DNA of 64,000 bases from Daphnia pulex (GCF_021134715.1 NC_060024.1:4650001-4714000); one strand, 5' to 3'. Counted from the first letter of the stretch, positions 42,718 to 55,570 are shown. Notes: generated by a model from the letters alone, not told the origin. A program made the numbers and translations.

Positions 42718-44046
42718 ATGGATAGAAGAGTGGAGTGTGGGAAAACAAACAACGTTTTAGAATTCTCTTATGACGAAGGGAAAATTTTTCTCAACGTGAC
42801 GGACGCCATGCTGGAGAATTGTGCTAATTGTAAGTACACATAGAGAAAAAATATTTGTATAGTCTTAATGTTATTTCTGGCTTACATCTACAGGCCAACT
42901 TTATGTCGACGATTTAAATGACGGAATGCACCAAAAGTTGTTGTGCATGTTGAGGGAGAATTCGGCTACACCTTCCACCTCGGCCAAACATGGTAGTGCT
43001 CTACCAAAGAAAGCTGGTCCTCGGCAAGCAGCAAAGCGAATCAATAAGCCTAGTAATACCAGCCGAAAAATGAAGAGAACTGCTGCTATTGATACATCAA
43101 TAGCAGAAGGACCGGACTTCTCAAATTTCTACGGAGATGAGGAGGACCCAGATCCTGATCAAATCAATGAAGATAACGGGGCGATTGAAGTCACTCGAAT
43201 GTTGGAAGAAATGGAATCTCCCTCTCGGAAAAAGTTAAAAACAGCAGCAGTCAAAGATAGTGAAGTGGAGGACATATTGGACAACAGAAATTGGACTGAC
43301 TCGGAAATTAAAATTTTGTTAGACGTCATGGAAAAAATGTTGCCGAAATTTGCTCAACCCAATTTACCTAAAGCAACTCTCTGGAAAAAAGTAAGCCAAT
43401 TTTTACTTCACTACCCTTCCATTCAATGTCATATCATATGATATTGATATTATCATGTTAAATAATATTAATACTAAATATTTATTTCGTCAGGTAGCAG
43501 TGTTGATGAAAGATGAGAAAGTTTTAAACCGCAGTGACGGTGACTGTAGCACCAAATGGCGGAATATGAAAGCTCGTTACAATCAGTTACTACTACTGGC
43601 CAGTATGCCTAAAAAGAAATCATCGAAGCCGCCAGTGCCATGGCCCTACATGGACAAAATGAATCTTCTACTGAAAAATAATCCAACCGTTAAGCTTGAA
43701 CACGTGACAGAAGTGGTAGATGGTGAATTGAAAGAATCTACATCCAAGTCCAAGGTAGTTACATTTTTAGGTGTTGGAATCTCTCTTAGGGAAACTAGGA
43801 GAGATTACCGGAAATGAGTCTAATTTATTATTTTATATGTAGGATGTTACGTCCGTTATTCAGAAGTCTAAAGGCTCCGCTACCCGACAAAAAAAAGAAG
43901 ATTACAATGAGCGACTTTTGGCTGCGGAAATAGAGAAAGGCAGCACACTTAAGGATTTAGTGAGCGCTCAACAAGAGAGGACGTTAGTTTTCGGCCGGCT
44001 CGCAGCAGCAGTTGAACACCTTGCTCAACAGGCACCCAAAAAGTAA
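42718..44046 (+). CDS. Harbinger Myb/MADF-like DNA-binding accessory protein
   Basis: In-phase exons 42718-42829, 42894-43390, 43494-43754 and 43843-44046 give 357 residues. The N-terminal part is acidic and basic linker. A trihelix/Myb-like domain spans the middle: NWTDSEIKILLDVMEKMLP, then TLWKKVAVLM across the splice, then CSTKWRNMKARYNQL. A coiled C-terminus follows (EDYNERLLAAEIEKGS, VFGRLAAAVEHLAQQ). In Harbinger elements the Myb-like partner brings the transposase into the nucleus and to the ends. Poly(A) signal AATAAA at 44103-44108. Confidence 0.85.
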
Positions 44047-44198
44047 AAAACCATCGTTTGCACAAACAAATGTTTATTTTTGCTCATTTCAATATTCGGA
44101 CAAATAAACATTTTATTAAGGTGTAATGGGTTTTTCGTTTCTCCTTGACTTACAAAATGTACATTCGAGCACATGGACAGAATGCTGGAGTACTGATG

Positions 44199-45851
44199 TC
44201 AGTACTCCAGCATTGACGATATTCTGTCACGTTTCACTTTACCACTGAATGGCTCGTTGCGGTCGAAATCTTCATCTTCCTGTTCTTCTTCTTCTTCTAC
44301 GTCGTATTCGTCATCTTCGTCAGTACCATCAACTTCAAGTATGAAATTATGTAGACAACATGAAGAAAAAATCACACTTGAAATAAGATCCAGGCGCATC
44401 ATGTGTAAGAACTTCAGTCGACGAAAGCTATTCTTCAATCGGCCAAATGCCCGTTCTATACTCGAACGATCAGAATTTAGTGTACGATTAAAAAGCCTGC
44501 GAGACTGCAAATTTAGAATTAATACATTTATAGGGCTATTGGTTCATTTTTAAAGTTAACCTCGTTTAATCCTCTCTTTGGATAAGATTTTAATAAATAT
44601 TGAGAAAGTGGGTAGGCCTGGTCTCCCAAGATGTGATAATTCGTACCTAACAATAAGAAATTACAATTTTGTCGTAACTTATAATTTGCTACATCGTGAC
44701 TTATTCATAAACTATATATATATTTATAGTAATATTTTTGTAAGACTTATTCTTGAAGTACATATATATACATATAGTTCAAGAATAAGTCACGATTTTG
44801 ATCAATTTTTCTACGGGAACATGAAATCGACTCAAAATTTGATAAGGGTCGGGAACATTTTTAGTTACCTTCTAGTATTAGGTGTATTTGTCTACCGATC
44901 GCACTGTTTTGAAAAACACGAGCGTCATGCATTGACCCTGGCCATCCCGTACTCACACTTGTAAACTTCAAATTTTTGTTACAAGTACATTGCAGAATCA
45001 TAGCACAATAACTCTTTCGGCATGTGTATGCTGCAAAATGCTCATAGGGTTGGCAAATTTTGATATAGGTGCTGTCTACGATACCTGAAAAGAAATAAAT
45101 TATAGAAAAATAAAAATCACGGGAAATGATTGTTATTTTAGAATCAAGAATTTCACAATATGCTTCTCAGCCATTTCATTTTCTAAACTTATAGCTAGCG
45201 GCATCGGCACGTAACCTACCAATTGAGTAAGGTAGAGCAAATTGTTCGCTAATCTCTTGTAATTCATGCCGTTGCGGCCAATGAATGAAATCGGCTGAAT
45301 GATTCTTGAGTATGATGCAAGTTGCTAGGAATATGAAATGAGCATCGCCTATTTGATTTCAAATTCGTATGAAATCTACAGCCAGTACTGATTTTTAATG
45401 TTTTGTACCTTTAAGCATTCCAAATCTATCACCAATTTCACGAAATGAATTTTGATTGCCCAAAGTCCATAAAGTTAAATACAGTTTAACGTCATTGGGG
45501 ACGTAAGATCTCATTTCTGCAACCTCGGGGAAGGTATCAAATCGTCTCAATAACTCCTAGAAATGTTACAAGTTAGTTCGGAACAAGGAAAACACACCAG
45601 CATAGTAATACTTGAAAAGCCAACCGGGACATCCTAAAATGTTGCTTAAATAATCTAGCCGTATACCTATTCACGGTATATTGAACGTATTCTGTGATAC
45701 CGACAAAGTCAGTCGGCCCCCGATTGCGTTCAAGAAATAATTCGCGTTGAGGTAACATTGCAGCAAGTTCTTGAATACCCACCTGAATCTCTACATCTTC
45801 ATCTGTTAGCATTTCTGCGATTATAGTAAGAATCATGGGTAGTTCCTCCAT
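44199..45851 (-). CDS. Harbinger transposase (HARBI1-like DDE nuclease)
   Basis: Six exons join in phase: 45851-45612, 45556-45409, 45324-45220, 45084-44869, 44646-44561 and 44504-44199, giving 366 residues, close to the family length. Motifs in order: NRYTARLFKQHFRMSRLAF, then LTLWTLGNQNSFREIGDRFG, then GIVDSTYIKI (first D), WPGSMHDARVFQNS (second D), NYHILGDQAYPLSQYL, and SSIERAFGRLKNSFRRLKFL (E) with SCCLHNF. The C-terminus is very acidic (EEEEEQEDEDFD). The fourth intron contains a perfect 14-bp-arm hairpin (GACTTATTCTTGAA, about 44740-44790). All catalytic motifs are intact. Confidence 0.9.
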
Positions 45852-46342
45852 TTTCAATGTTTTAAAGTTTGATTTGACTTTCACATTACAACTTTTACAA
45901 CTTCGAAGTACTCCGTTAAACATAAGAAAACATGGCAACGTTGCTCTTCAGTCAAAAGAAAGATCAGACCGATCAGGCCCGTCAAGTGCAAAATCAGTCG
46001 AAACAGACGAAACAGACGAATCCTGATTCGTCTGTTTGCTCACTTGACTTGCCCCATGTTACCGAAATATTAGGTTACTTGAACTTGAATTCTGAAGTAT
46101 ATCGTTTAATTTGATTAAATCTCAGTTCCAAATTAATTATTGAATTAACGATATTATGTGCTAATCTCTGTAAATGCCGTTAAACTCCAGCTTTTGTTAC
46201 TATAGATTCTCAGGCAAACAACGTGGTTGTAATTTTCAAATGCATCCACTATCCTAGCAATCTTCAAACCGACGTGTCCGCAGGCGAATTCCTTCCTGAT
46301 TAAAATGTAGGTGAACATTTAAAGTTAATTTAAGTTACCACA

Positions 46343-46420
46343 CATTTATGATGAGAACATTCAATCTCAATGTTTGTGAAGACATCTTGCATTATAGTCT
46401 TTCGCTCCTATCTGATGAGC
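46343..46420 (+). ncRNA. Box C/D snoRNA candidate 1
   Basis: Box C ATGATGA 46348-46354 and box D CTGA 46412-46415. Flanking CCACACA and TGTGTG can form an outer processing stem. Target unknown. Confidence 0.62.
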
Positions 46421-46825
46421 CTAGTTGTGTGTCAACTGATATTGATTTTTTTTCATGTTTTGATTAATTTAGACTTTTATTTTAGGTCTTGATTGGTGCA
46501 CAGCTTTTGATTATGTATCCATCAATGTGAATTGTGAATAGGTAAAGAATCTTGTGGTACCAAATTGGAAGTAAGTTAGGTTAAACTGTGTTCTTGAGTC
46601 AAATCCTGACGTAAAATATTAACTTGAAATATCATGGAGGAAATATTTATCAGCTCTATTTCATCAAGCCTGTCCATATTTCCGTGTTTGAAAAGGGAAA
46701 TTTATTAACAAGCTTCTATTTATAGGTTTCCTGTGATGAAGGTACTGGTGTACCTTGTTGAAGTCCTAGTTTCATCCAATTAGAACTCGGGTAATGTTTA
46801 TATTGAAATCTGTGAAACAATTTTG

Positions 46826-46893
46826 ATTTATGATGATTCAATAGCATAGGTCATCTGATGTTGAGGAAGAAAAATTTTGCAAATCTGAAATGA
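46826..46893 (+). ncRNA. Box C/D snoRNA candidate 2
   Basis: Box C ATGATGA 46830-46836, an internal D' CTGA 46855-46858, and box D CTGA 46885-46888. Lies within an intron. Target unknown. Confidence 0.6.
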
Positions 46894-47027
46894 ACACTTT
46901 TACCATAAAATATTTCTGTCTGTTTTTACTTACATTTTTTTATTTTTCTTAGGAATTGGGCTCTCTCCTAACGGGTACAATCCATTCTATAATTGGTAAG
47001 TAATGGTTACTTTACTATTGTAAAACT

Positions 47028-47115
47028 ATGAGAATGATGAACACTTTATTTGCTACTCTTGACTGTTTGAATGACGACAAAATAGACCACCAATCGTTAT
47101 CTGATGCTGACTTGT
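47028..47115 (+). ncRNA. Box C/D snoRNA candidate 3
   Basis: Box C ATGATGA 47034-47040 and box D CTGA at 47101-47104 or 47107-47110, with a short ACTA/TAGT terminal stem favouring the second. Confidence 0.58.
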
Positions 47116-47261
47116 AGTTGTTAATTGCCTGAACCGTTTTTCACTTACTAATTTTTTAAATTCTTTGGCAGGTCGGAAATTATAATGGCAAGCAACACCA
47201 TTGGCTCGGGTATCCATTTTGGAAAGTAAGTCGCTCGCTCCTGTTTGCGGTGGGTTTCCGT

Positions 47262-47340
47262 ATTAAAATGATGTTTATTCGTGCGTGTCATCTGATTTCT
47301 TGATGGAAGAGACATTTTGTCATTTGCTGATTTTGTTTTT
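47262..47340 (+). ncRNA. Box C/D snoRNA candidate 4
   Basis: Box C ATGATGT 47268-47274, D' CTGA 47292-47295, a C'-like TGATGGA 47301-47307, and box D CTGA 47327-47330. A/T-rich flanks (ATTAAA, TTTTTAAT) can pair. Confidence 0.6.
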
Positions 47341-47739
47341 AATTGGGTTGTACATTTTTCATAAGTCATAAGAACGATAACCGATTCTATTCTTTGATTT
47401 TCAGATGGTGTCCGTAAGGCGCGTTTCGTGTCAGATGTTTTCCAATTTAATAAAAGTATAACGAATTGCACTTTACTTCCCATTAGCTCATTTTGGTACA
47501 TGTTAGCTCGAATTCAGTAGGTTAAATGACTTTGTGTTTTAGTATAGTGCTAACCTCTGATGTTTTGTCTAGTTACTTAGACGTAAAATCTCCGTTTATC
47601 TAACAAAATGTTCATCACAATTAACAGGCTTTTCTTAATTTCAGTTTCAGATGGATGAGATCAACCCGACTACTTCGTCTGAAAATATGTGACCTAAACT
47701 GATGTAGGATTCGAATATGGTAATAAATTTATGTTGGAT

Positions 47740-49225
47740 AAAAACACAACTGATAAACGGGTTGTTTCAATTTTGGGTAGATATTGCATGAATGGAGTTA
47801 CACAAAGCGTTGTTGTTATGAATGAAGTTAAATTAACTTGTGTAAATCTGTTATGAATGAAGTTAAATTAACTTGTGTAAATCTGTTCAGACATGCTCTG
47901 GGTGGTATGTGGTTATAAAATTTAATTCCTGAATCAATAAGTTATATTTCAAGAATAAATATAATCTTTATTTATTATAAAAATCACTAAATATTAAACT
48001 GGCTTTCTTGTCATCAAGTAAACTTAGTCTTATTTCTCATATGAAAAATGCAAATCTAGATATAGTGTCGGGCAGTCACACGCTGATATTCCGCACTGCT
48101 GATATTTTTGCGTTTCTTTGAAATTTTTCAGGTTTTTCCCCAGTATTTTGGTAATAAATAAATTTGTCTAGGGAATCAACTACGGTATTGGTCTTCAGGA
48201 TTTGGCATTTATTTTGTGCTTTATAGTTCGTAATTGATATTAGTTCGCACTTTACATCAAATTAAACTGTGTTCGCATACTTCCGGTATTATTTATTGAG
48301 CAAATTGTGAAGACATTGTTACACGGATTGTTATTGACAAGCTACGAAAAAGCGTAAAGGTGATGGCGCCATTAGAACGCTGCTGTGGCTCAATTAAAAA
48401 ACCTAGTCAACACATTGACATTTAGCGTCGAATTATTGGGAGCAGATTTCACTTGACGTGATTGCGTTACTTTTTTTTTTTTTTTGGTTAAATTGCGTCC
48501 ATTTTGTCGTCGGAGCTTGGGTTATTTGTCTGCTGGGTGATATAACTAGTTGATGGATATATCTGTTGAAGTTTGCTGAAACATTTTGGCTAAAAATCCC
48601 ATCATATTTTGTTTTCCGATTGTTCACCCATCTTGGGGCGATCAATTGATTTATATTTTTCAGCCTCTCTAAAAATGTAAAGTATACGTCATAGGTTTAT
48701 TCGTTGATCGATGGTGCACTTAATGACACTAAAAGAGCTTAGTTCGACACAGATCGGTGCTCATTAATTTATTCATTTGTGCATTAATTCGACGTTACAC
48801 TGGAGAGCATTGAAATGCTAATTAAGTTAAATTGCTGATACATTTTCTGGTAATGAGTTTTAGTAAATCCGTAAACAGTCGCTTCAATATTTTTCTACGA
48901 TTTGAAACTGCATATGAAACAAATGGTGCAGTGACGTTATTGCTGTATCCGTATCGTGTTCTTTTGTTCCCATCAATTTCCTCTCTACTGATATCCGACG
49001 GCAAATGCGAGACGCCATTGTTGTCGTTAACTTTTCAAAAAGCGTTGATGCTAGGTTAGGATAGGAGAGAAGTTAACTGTGCAATTTCCTCAAAGTTGAA
49101 ATTCCGCATTTTACGTAATAAAAGGGTTTCAGTGCAGTTTACGGGTCGTAATCGGGCAGTGAAGTCATGCAGTGCGAGTTTTGACAGTTTCGGTAGTTTT
49201 GGTTAAGATTCAATTCAACTTCCGC
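47740..49225. other. Spacer, no gene seen
   Basis: AT-rich. A 30-bp tandem duplication (AATGAAGTTAAATTAACTTG) is present around 47820-47880. Nothing else is supported. Confidence 0.5.
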
Positions 49226-49230
49226 CAAAG

Positions 49231-50880
49231 ATGGCTAATAACAAAATCGGTAGCAACAGCAGCAGATAAAGTGAAGGAAAATCAACTGGAAATGGAAGTG
49301 AAGTCGCAGAGCCAAAAAAGACGTTAGCCTCCAGTAAATTTATTCGACTGGGGACAATCGTCTGGGCTAAGCTGGATGGCTGGACTTGGTGGCCCGGTAA
49401 GTCACGCATTTTTATTAAAATTGTTTTTTTTTTCGAAATTTTTAGTTAATATTTGAGAAACTGTTGCCATTGTTATTCCTGTTATTTTATTTATTCAAAT
49501 TTGTCGATATATCACAAAGGGATCGTTGTTACTCATGACTGTGGGCTGCCTCCGAGAAAACCGACTAGTTACTGGATATTTTGGTTCGGCGGCCACCAGA
49601 CTGTGTCCGAGGTTCATTCATTACAAAACGTTTTCCGATGACTTTAAGTTCAAAATTTTGATTAACATTCTAGGAAGTTAAAACAGATGCCGGCGGAAAA
49701 ACTAAGCGGTTTTCTATATGACAATTTGGCCAGGCTGTTAAATCAAGCTTACAACAGCGCCTCTATGAAAGAGGAGTGTTGGAAGCCCTGCTGGTTTAAT
49801 ACGACAACAAATTTGTATTCCAATTCTTGACATCAAACGTATTTAATTTTTTAAAATCCACAGGCACTCGCCTTTATTAGAGATCAGACGAAATTAGTTA
49901 AAGGCACGGCTGACAAATTGAAAACGTGGGCCATAAAACTCTTGGCGTCGTCAAAGAGCAACAACAGTCGAGATGGTAATTATTTTTCTATTATTACGTC
50001 AACCCTAATTATCAACACATATTTCTGAAAAATAATTCCAGTGGTCTTGGACGAGTTCCCGGAATGGCTGCAACGTTCCATCGATCGGATCAAAAACACA
50101 CAATACCAAGTTGAACAGGATCGCCAGCGAGATTTTCGTTTCTTTATTACGTTTCTACAGATGAAACCAATCAGCACATTTGACATGAAGGATGCTCAAG
50201 GCTCGGCCAAACATCGTCTGGTGTTCGTATTAAAATAATCCGGAATAATCGTAAAAATCATTTCAAACGTAAAGCTAAAAGGAATTTTGCTTTTATTAGG
50301 TTGACTAACGTTCCGGAACAGAATTTCAATCCGCAATTGGACGAGAAAGTCATCAACAACGACCATTCGGTTCGTCCATTTCCAATCTTCCGCTCAGCCG
50401 ACAGCCTTTTTTCATCAAATACCCTGGGATTCTTGAAGATATCGTGGTATAAACAAATTTGAAGGCTCCTCTCTTTCAAAATAAAAGTTTTACTGTACGT
50501 TGTAATGCGATGCCCACAGGCCATAAACCAACCTCTACCAGCCAACTAAACACGACCGGATGCTTTTCCAGCGCGATATCCGAAGCAAGACGAAAACAAT
50601 TAAAGCTCCAGCCTATTTGGAGCCATGTATGACTTGATGGCCAGCTGACTCAGAAAACGGCCAAGAAGAAGAGGAAATTGAGCAGCGATCTCCGCCCGTG
50701 TTGGAAACTTTGCGAAGCCGTCGGCCGTGCTGACGAGGACAGCGACGGAATAAGTGACGAAACGGGCCATTAATCGCTGATCTCACGGATCACGCCACTT
50801 ACGCCCGCCCCGAGCCGTTTCCGGAGTATGTGTCGCATTTCGAAGAGCTGAAGTGCAAGAACGATTAAATAATCGTAGTT
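49231..50880 (+). pseudogene. PWWP-domain gene, broken
   Basis: The first exon candidate 49231-49396 opens MANNKIGSNSSR and meets TAA at 49267-49269. After that, in the same frame, comes the start of a PWWP domain (LGTIVWAKLDGWTWWPG) ending at a GTAAGT donor. The next exon (49520-49636) continues the domain (GIVVTHDCGLPPRK, SYWIFWFGGHQTVSEVH), then stops and shifts frame. Weaker pieces follow to about 50880, for example LDEFPEWLQRSIDRI and FPEYVSHFEELKCK. PWWP domains bind methylated histone tails and DNA. The parent gene is not identified. Confidence 0.6.
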
Positions 50881-51499
50881 TACCAGCAGTGTCGTTGTGG
50901 ATTCACATTTTTCAACCGATGGTCCGTGTCGTTGGTCCAAAATAAGCCCGAGGGCGCCCGAGGGTTTTTTATTGACTCTTCCGATCAGTATATGTTTCTC
51001 ACCTTATTTTGTTTTGTAATCAATAATTTAAACTTAAAAAATCGTGACTGTTCTCTGGAAAAAGAATAAAAGTTTTTGGCTAAAATTTTGAAATGTATTT
51101 TAAAATTGTGAACGATTATTTATTTGGGCGAATTTAGTTAATAATCTGAATCGATTCCAATATCGATGTCACCAAAGCCACCTCCGTTAACACCAAAGTC
51201 GCCGTAGTATCCTACGCCGTTATATATTTTTCAACCATACGAACCGTATCCAAAACTGATGATAACATAATACTTTTTATTTTCGGCTCACAATGACTGA
51301 TGCTGCTGCTGGTGCACTGCCTCCTCCGAAAAAGCCTAAATAGGCTATATATAAAGTTATACTGCTGGTTCGGCGCGGCCATCAAGCAGCCGGCCGCCAA
51401 GATTCTCAAAATAAATTGTTGTTGTTTTTATTACTTTTATTAGAGGTTTGTTGGGAGTTAAAACCAGATGCTGACAGAAATCTATATGAGCTATTTCAT

Positions 51500-51840
51500 T
51501 GAATTTTTTGAAAAAAAAAAGGTTTGCCCTTGAACAAAATTTCCTGCATGGTTCCCATCGTTCGTTCATTTCGTCCATTTTTCATCAAATTATTATTATT
51601 ATCCTTGGATTATTGAAGATATTGTGATACAAATATTTGAATGCTCCCCCTTCCTTTTTTTAAAAGTGTTACTGTCTTGCAATGTGATGTGCGCAGCAGG
51701 CAAAATTTAACCTCTGTCAGCCAACTGGCAAAAAGAAACACGATCGAATGCTGTTCCAGCGCAATATATAATACCCTTGAAGCAAGACGAAAACAGTTAA
51801 ACCACGCCAGCTATATTAGGGGAATTTTATAATACTCGGT
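51500..51840 (+). pseudogene. Decayed partial duplicate of the PWWP pseudogene 3' part
   Basis: It aligns by eye with about 50340-50640: shared words around TCATCAAAT, GGATT..TGAAGATAT, CCAGCGC and GAAGCAAGACGAAAACA. It differs by many substitutions and indels. Confidence 0.6.
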
Positions 51841-51849
51841 TGTCCACCA

Positions 51850-54680
51850 CAAAAACTTACCAAAAGAAAGATATTGAACAATCAACGTGAGAGACGATAA
51901 GCACCCTAAGCACCATCATCTAGCAGCAATAAATTTATTGTTTGTTAGCCTAACAGGAAATTTCAAATCGGTCGCATTGCGCGAATATTATATATATTTA
52001 GACCATTGCGCATGAATCTAAACGATTGAAATAATGATTAAATTCATTACTATAGGCCTGATATTAACTATAGTAAAAAAATCATTTAATGTCGTAAATG
52101 CAATACGAAATTTAAACGTTCACCTAGGAGGTAAATATTCAAAATAATCAAATCATTTTATAACAATAACAAGAGATTTGGCGCTCGTGATTTCGGCTAT
52201 AGTAAGAGAATCGAACTCATGACTTCGGCACGGCGCTCTTCCCAATTAAGCTAATAACAAGCCAATTAGTGCGTTTTGTTTGAGATAAAGATTTGTACAG
52301 CTATAATTAACGTTTCAATGAATGAAATGATTTAAGCTTTTCTCTAGAAAACGCTTTGCATTTTTCTTCCTCTCGCTTATATTCCAACACCTAGCCCATG
52401 AAAGAGTCTGGTTTCTTCAGTTCGTTTTCCCCTGGATACACTAAAGGTAGGCTATACAGAAAGTTGCACATGTTTTTTTTAGTGTAAAGGTCCGGTATTC
52501 GGGTATTCTGTAGCAGGGAGTTCTGCGAGTTCTGCACTCATGGGAATTTAATTTAGAGTTGTGTTTAAAAAGATCTTTTTGCTGCTGTCCCAAGAGGTAA
52601 AACCTCAGGAAAGGAAACACTCGCGCACACTCTTTTAACTTCTCGTAAATATCGCCAACCAAAAACCATAAGACTGGATTGGCGTGGATTGGTACACTGG
52701 CCTTTTTATTTTTTTTATTGACGTGCTGGAAAGCTTTACAGTGGAAATCTTTTGCAGTCTCTTGTGATATCTCATGAGAGAAGAACCAACTTTATAAAAA
52801 GAAGAAAAGCCCTAGCGAGTAGCGACACATAAAAAACACGATATAGCGACGAGCACCTGTGCACCAACAGTTTCATTTTCGCGCATTGTTTTCATATTTT
52901 GAAAAAAAGAGCTCTATTTCAATTTCGACACTTATTACATAACGAAGATATTCTGCTCTAAAAAACGATAGCGATTGCAACATTTAGAAGTGAGATCAGC
53001 AGATACCGCTATTATATAACTCTCTAAGAAATACTGTCTAGGAGACGTTGCTAGGGGGGGGGGAGGCTGTCAAACCGGCCTAATCACTTCAAAGTACTAC
53101 GGCGGGAATGGAGAGTTCGACGGTTTGATATCGTAACAAATCGAAAAAATTCAAAAAAAGGCGGCCACCGATAAGTTATCTACTATATCTATAGCTAGCA
53201 CCATCAAGTACATTTACCCACCCATCCCCTCAACAATGTCCCAAAATTATTACATCGGAAATGTTAATTCAACTAAATAGTTGAAAATATACAGTATTTA
53301 TTTCGTTTATTATAATTATAATATTGGCAGGAGCCATGAATTACATGTAGGCCTATATTTGCCATTTATGTATGCAATAACAGCATATTCCCGAACATAC
53401 AGCCCTATTAGTATAGAAAACCTCCCAGATCTTTATTACAATTTAAGCGTTAATATATTATAAAAGACTTGGCAATAGTTCTTCACTATTTTTTTTTCGT
53501 GTCATATTCTCCCGTCAAACAAATTAATTGAATGTTTGTTAAAAAAACTCAAATACCTTATATTTGTTTTATACCAAGTTTGACATTGGCTGTGCGCGAA
53601 GTGTCTTGATATAAATATATAAACTTTAAGACTAGGCCTATCAAAGATCATATATATTGCCTATCTACATAATGGAATTTCGCTGAATTGCACCTCATCA
53701 AGAATTAACGTAGTGATTTTAATCATTCATTTCAATTCAATTAAATAGGGCTACTACCATAACGCGTGCAATAAAATTTGTCAAAAATCTGACTTCATTA
53801 GTAAACAAAAACGCAAAAATATAAAAATAATGTTTATGCTTTTTCCCAATTAGCGGCGCAGACTATATAGTCCTACCACTACGTCACAAACAGCTTGAAG
53901 CATTTCATTATATTTTCTTTATGTGCGCCATGCTTCTAGCATCTGTTTTTGTTCTTTAGTTCGGGTACACCAGTATATTGGCCATATATAAAGACCTACA
54001 CTTTTCAGGACAACAGTTATAGTCAGGCATAGAACCATTGCCATTCCCCGCCCACAAAGCATCCACGATAAATCTCCTACCAATAGCAACCAATAGCAAT
54101 TCTACATTTTCTTCGTTTCTGCTGAATTGACACGCCCCTTTCTTGCAGTTCCTAAAAGTTCGACGATTTTTCAGTTGTGTTTCACATTTCGTGTTGAGCT
54201 TTCGTCCACAACATACATTTACACATTTCACTGTTTAATTTCTTCGATACTTGAAATGTTTAGACTGTGTCCATTTAAAGTTGAGTGACTTGTTTTTTAG
54301 TGTTTAGTTAACTTTTCTGAAGCCAGGAGTACTTGCTTTCTCCTACAATTTTTGCAATAAAAAATTGTAGGTTCAAGCAAACTTCAAACTCGTTTCAAAA
54401 AGTTTATCAAACTTAAATCAAGTTTATTGAATTTTCTTGAATTTGAAGTTAAAAGAATATTTTTAGAAATTCAAAGTATTTCATTTCATCATAACGGAAA
54501 TATTTTTAAAGTGCTTCTCCCGGGCCGAAATCTTAGCCCTTAGGCTTACAAAAATATTTGGATATTTTGTTCATTTTTTACTTAATTTGCATCGATGTTA
54601 TTCGAAGTGGCACGTTCATGAAATGTAAGGCGCGCATTTTGACGCATGCATGTAAGGTGTGCCTTACAGGGAAGAACAAA
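51850..54680. other. AT-rich spacer with one tRNA-like relic
   Basis: No supported gene. It contains a poly-G tract near 53055 and TAGGCCTA words. The tRNA-like segment at 52195-52262 is listed separately. Confidence 0.5.
52195..52262 (-). other. tRNA-derived sequence (degenerate)
   Basis: On the minus strand it reads TTAGCTTAATTGGGAAGAGC (D-arm/A-box-like), then GAGTTCGATTCTC (T-arm/B box). The anticodon arm is shortened and acceptor pairing is poor, so it is a pseudo-tRNA or SINE head. Confidence 0.6.
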
Positions 54681-54689
54681 GGCCAGGAA

Positions 54690-55387
54690 AAGAGGCAAGC
54701 AACTGTATTGACGTCAGGCGTTGACCAGCGGGAGTACAAAAGAGAGAGACAAGATGTGTATAAGAGCGGCTTATATACTGGGGGTTAATTAATGGGTACA
54801 TGAGAAGGGTGATATGCATGTTGCTGGCGCGCCGAGTCATATCGGACTTACGCCAAGTCAGGAAGGACTGGCGCGGCAATGCATGCGGCACGGCTGTCAT
54901 ATCTGGCAGCAGCCATGAATGGAGTGTTCCCATCCTGGTCTACAATCCCCATATCAATTCTTAAAATATTTCGACATAATTGTCTCGCTAATCGTCAGAC
55001 TATTGTTAATGGACAGTAGATGCAAAGCGGTTCGTCCAACGGAATTTAATATATATTGAAATTCGCGTACGCGTGTGCGAGCGAGTCAATTGCCCTATCC
55101 GAAAAGTTTAGAACCGCATAGTGCATCGCTGTATTACCGTATGCATCCTGAGCGTCGACGTCAGCTCCCAGGGCAGTTAAAGATGTGATGGCGCGGATTT
55201 CGCTGTTCTGCGCCGCTACAATCAGCGGCGTTTCCATTCGATTGTTTCGGCAATTTACCCCAGGTCCCGGCGAAACGTTTGCTAATTCCCTATAGCAATT
55301 GTTCTTAGCGAAACGGTGGAGCACGCTGTCACCATTTAACGGCTCACAGTTGATACGAACATCGTTGATTTTTCGGGAGTTACTCAT
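54690..55387 (-). pseudogene. Ankyrin-repeat gene, frameshifted
   Basis: From the ATG at 55387 an intact 113-codon stretch encodes ankyrin repeats (VNCRNNRMETPLIVAAQNSE, VDAQDAYGNTAMHYAVLNFS). After its stop at 55046 other frames continue the series: NSVGRTALHLLSINNS around 55000, then VDQDGNTPFMAAARYD around 54920. At least two frameshifts are implied. No introns. Related ankyrin sequence lies at 57040-57180 and 58360-59697. Confidence 0.75.
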
Positions 55388-55570
55388 GGCAGAATTTTTG
55401 GGTTACGCCAATGGCGATCGCGGCAGCCAGCGGGCTGCGGCCAAAGAGGGAAACACATATGGGAACATAGGCACTTCGTGGATAGCAGTACACACAAAAA
55501 ACCTTGATGGAAACAACAATAAAAAAACATTTTTGGTCAAAACGATCTGAAATGGGGGAAGATAAGGAAC

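Larger units (their letters stand above)
42432..46055 (+). mobile_element. PIF/Harbinger transposon, complete gene pair
   Basis: Ends are a 23-bp perfect inverted repeat, starting GGGGCAAGTCAAGTGAGC at 42432 and ending at 46055. Inside are two convergent genes, the usual Harbinger set: a Myb/MADF-like DNA-binding protein (42718-44046, plus) and a DDE nuclease (44199-45851, minus). Both are in frame through all introns. I found no 3-bp TTA/TAA target duplication at these exact borders. Confidence 0.88.
46180..47730 (+). ncRNA. Probable snoRNA host gene (non-coding exons)
   Basis: A chain of GT-AG introns separates short exons without a conserved reading frame. Introns lie about 46310-46484, 46797-46953, 46996-47171 and 47226-47404, with another upstream of 46725 and one ending 47643; AATAAA follows near 47721. 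Each of the four listed introns holds a box C/D snoRNA candidate. This is the layout of UHG/GAS5-type host genes. A donor-like GTAAGTAC at 42420, just left of the Harbinger element, hints that the first exon may lie before 42420, with the transposon in intron 1. Confidence 0.6.

Noticed and set aside
54752..54766. 15-base match to the Tn5 mosaic end used in sequencing adaptors
   Set aside because: Only 15 of 19 bases match and no adaptor follows; probably chance, though a read check would settle it.
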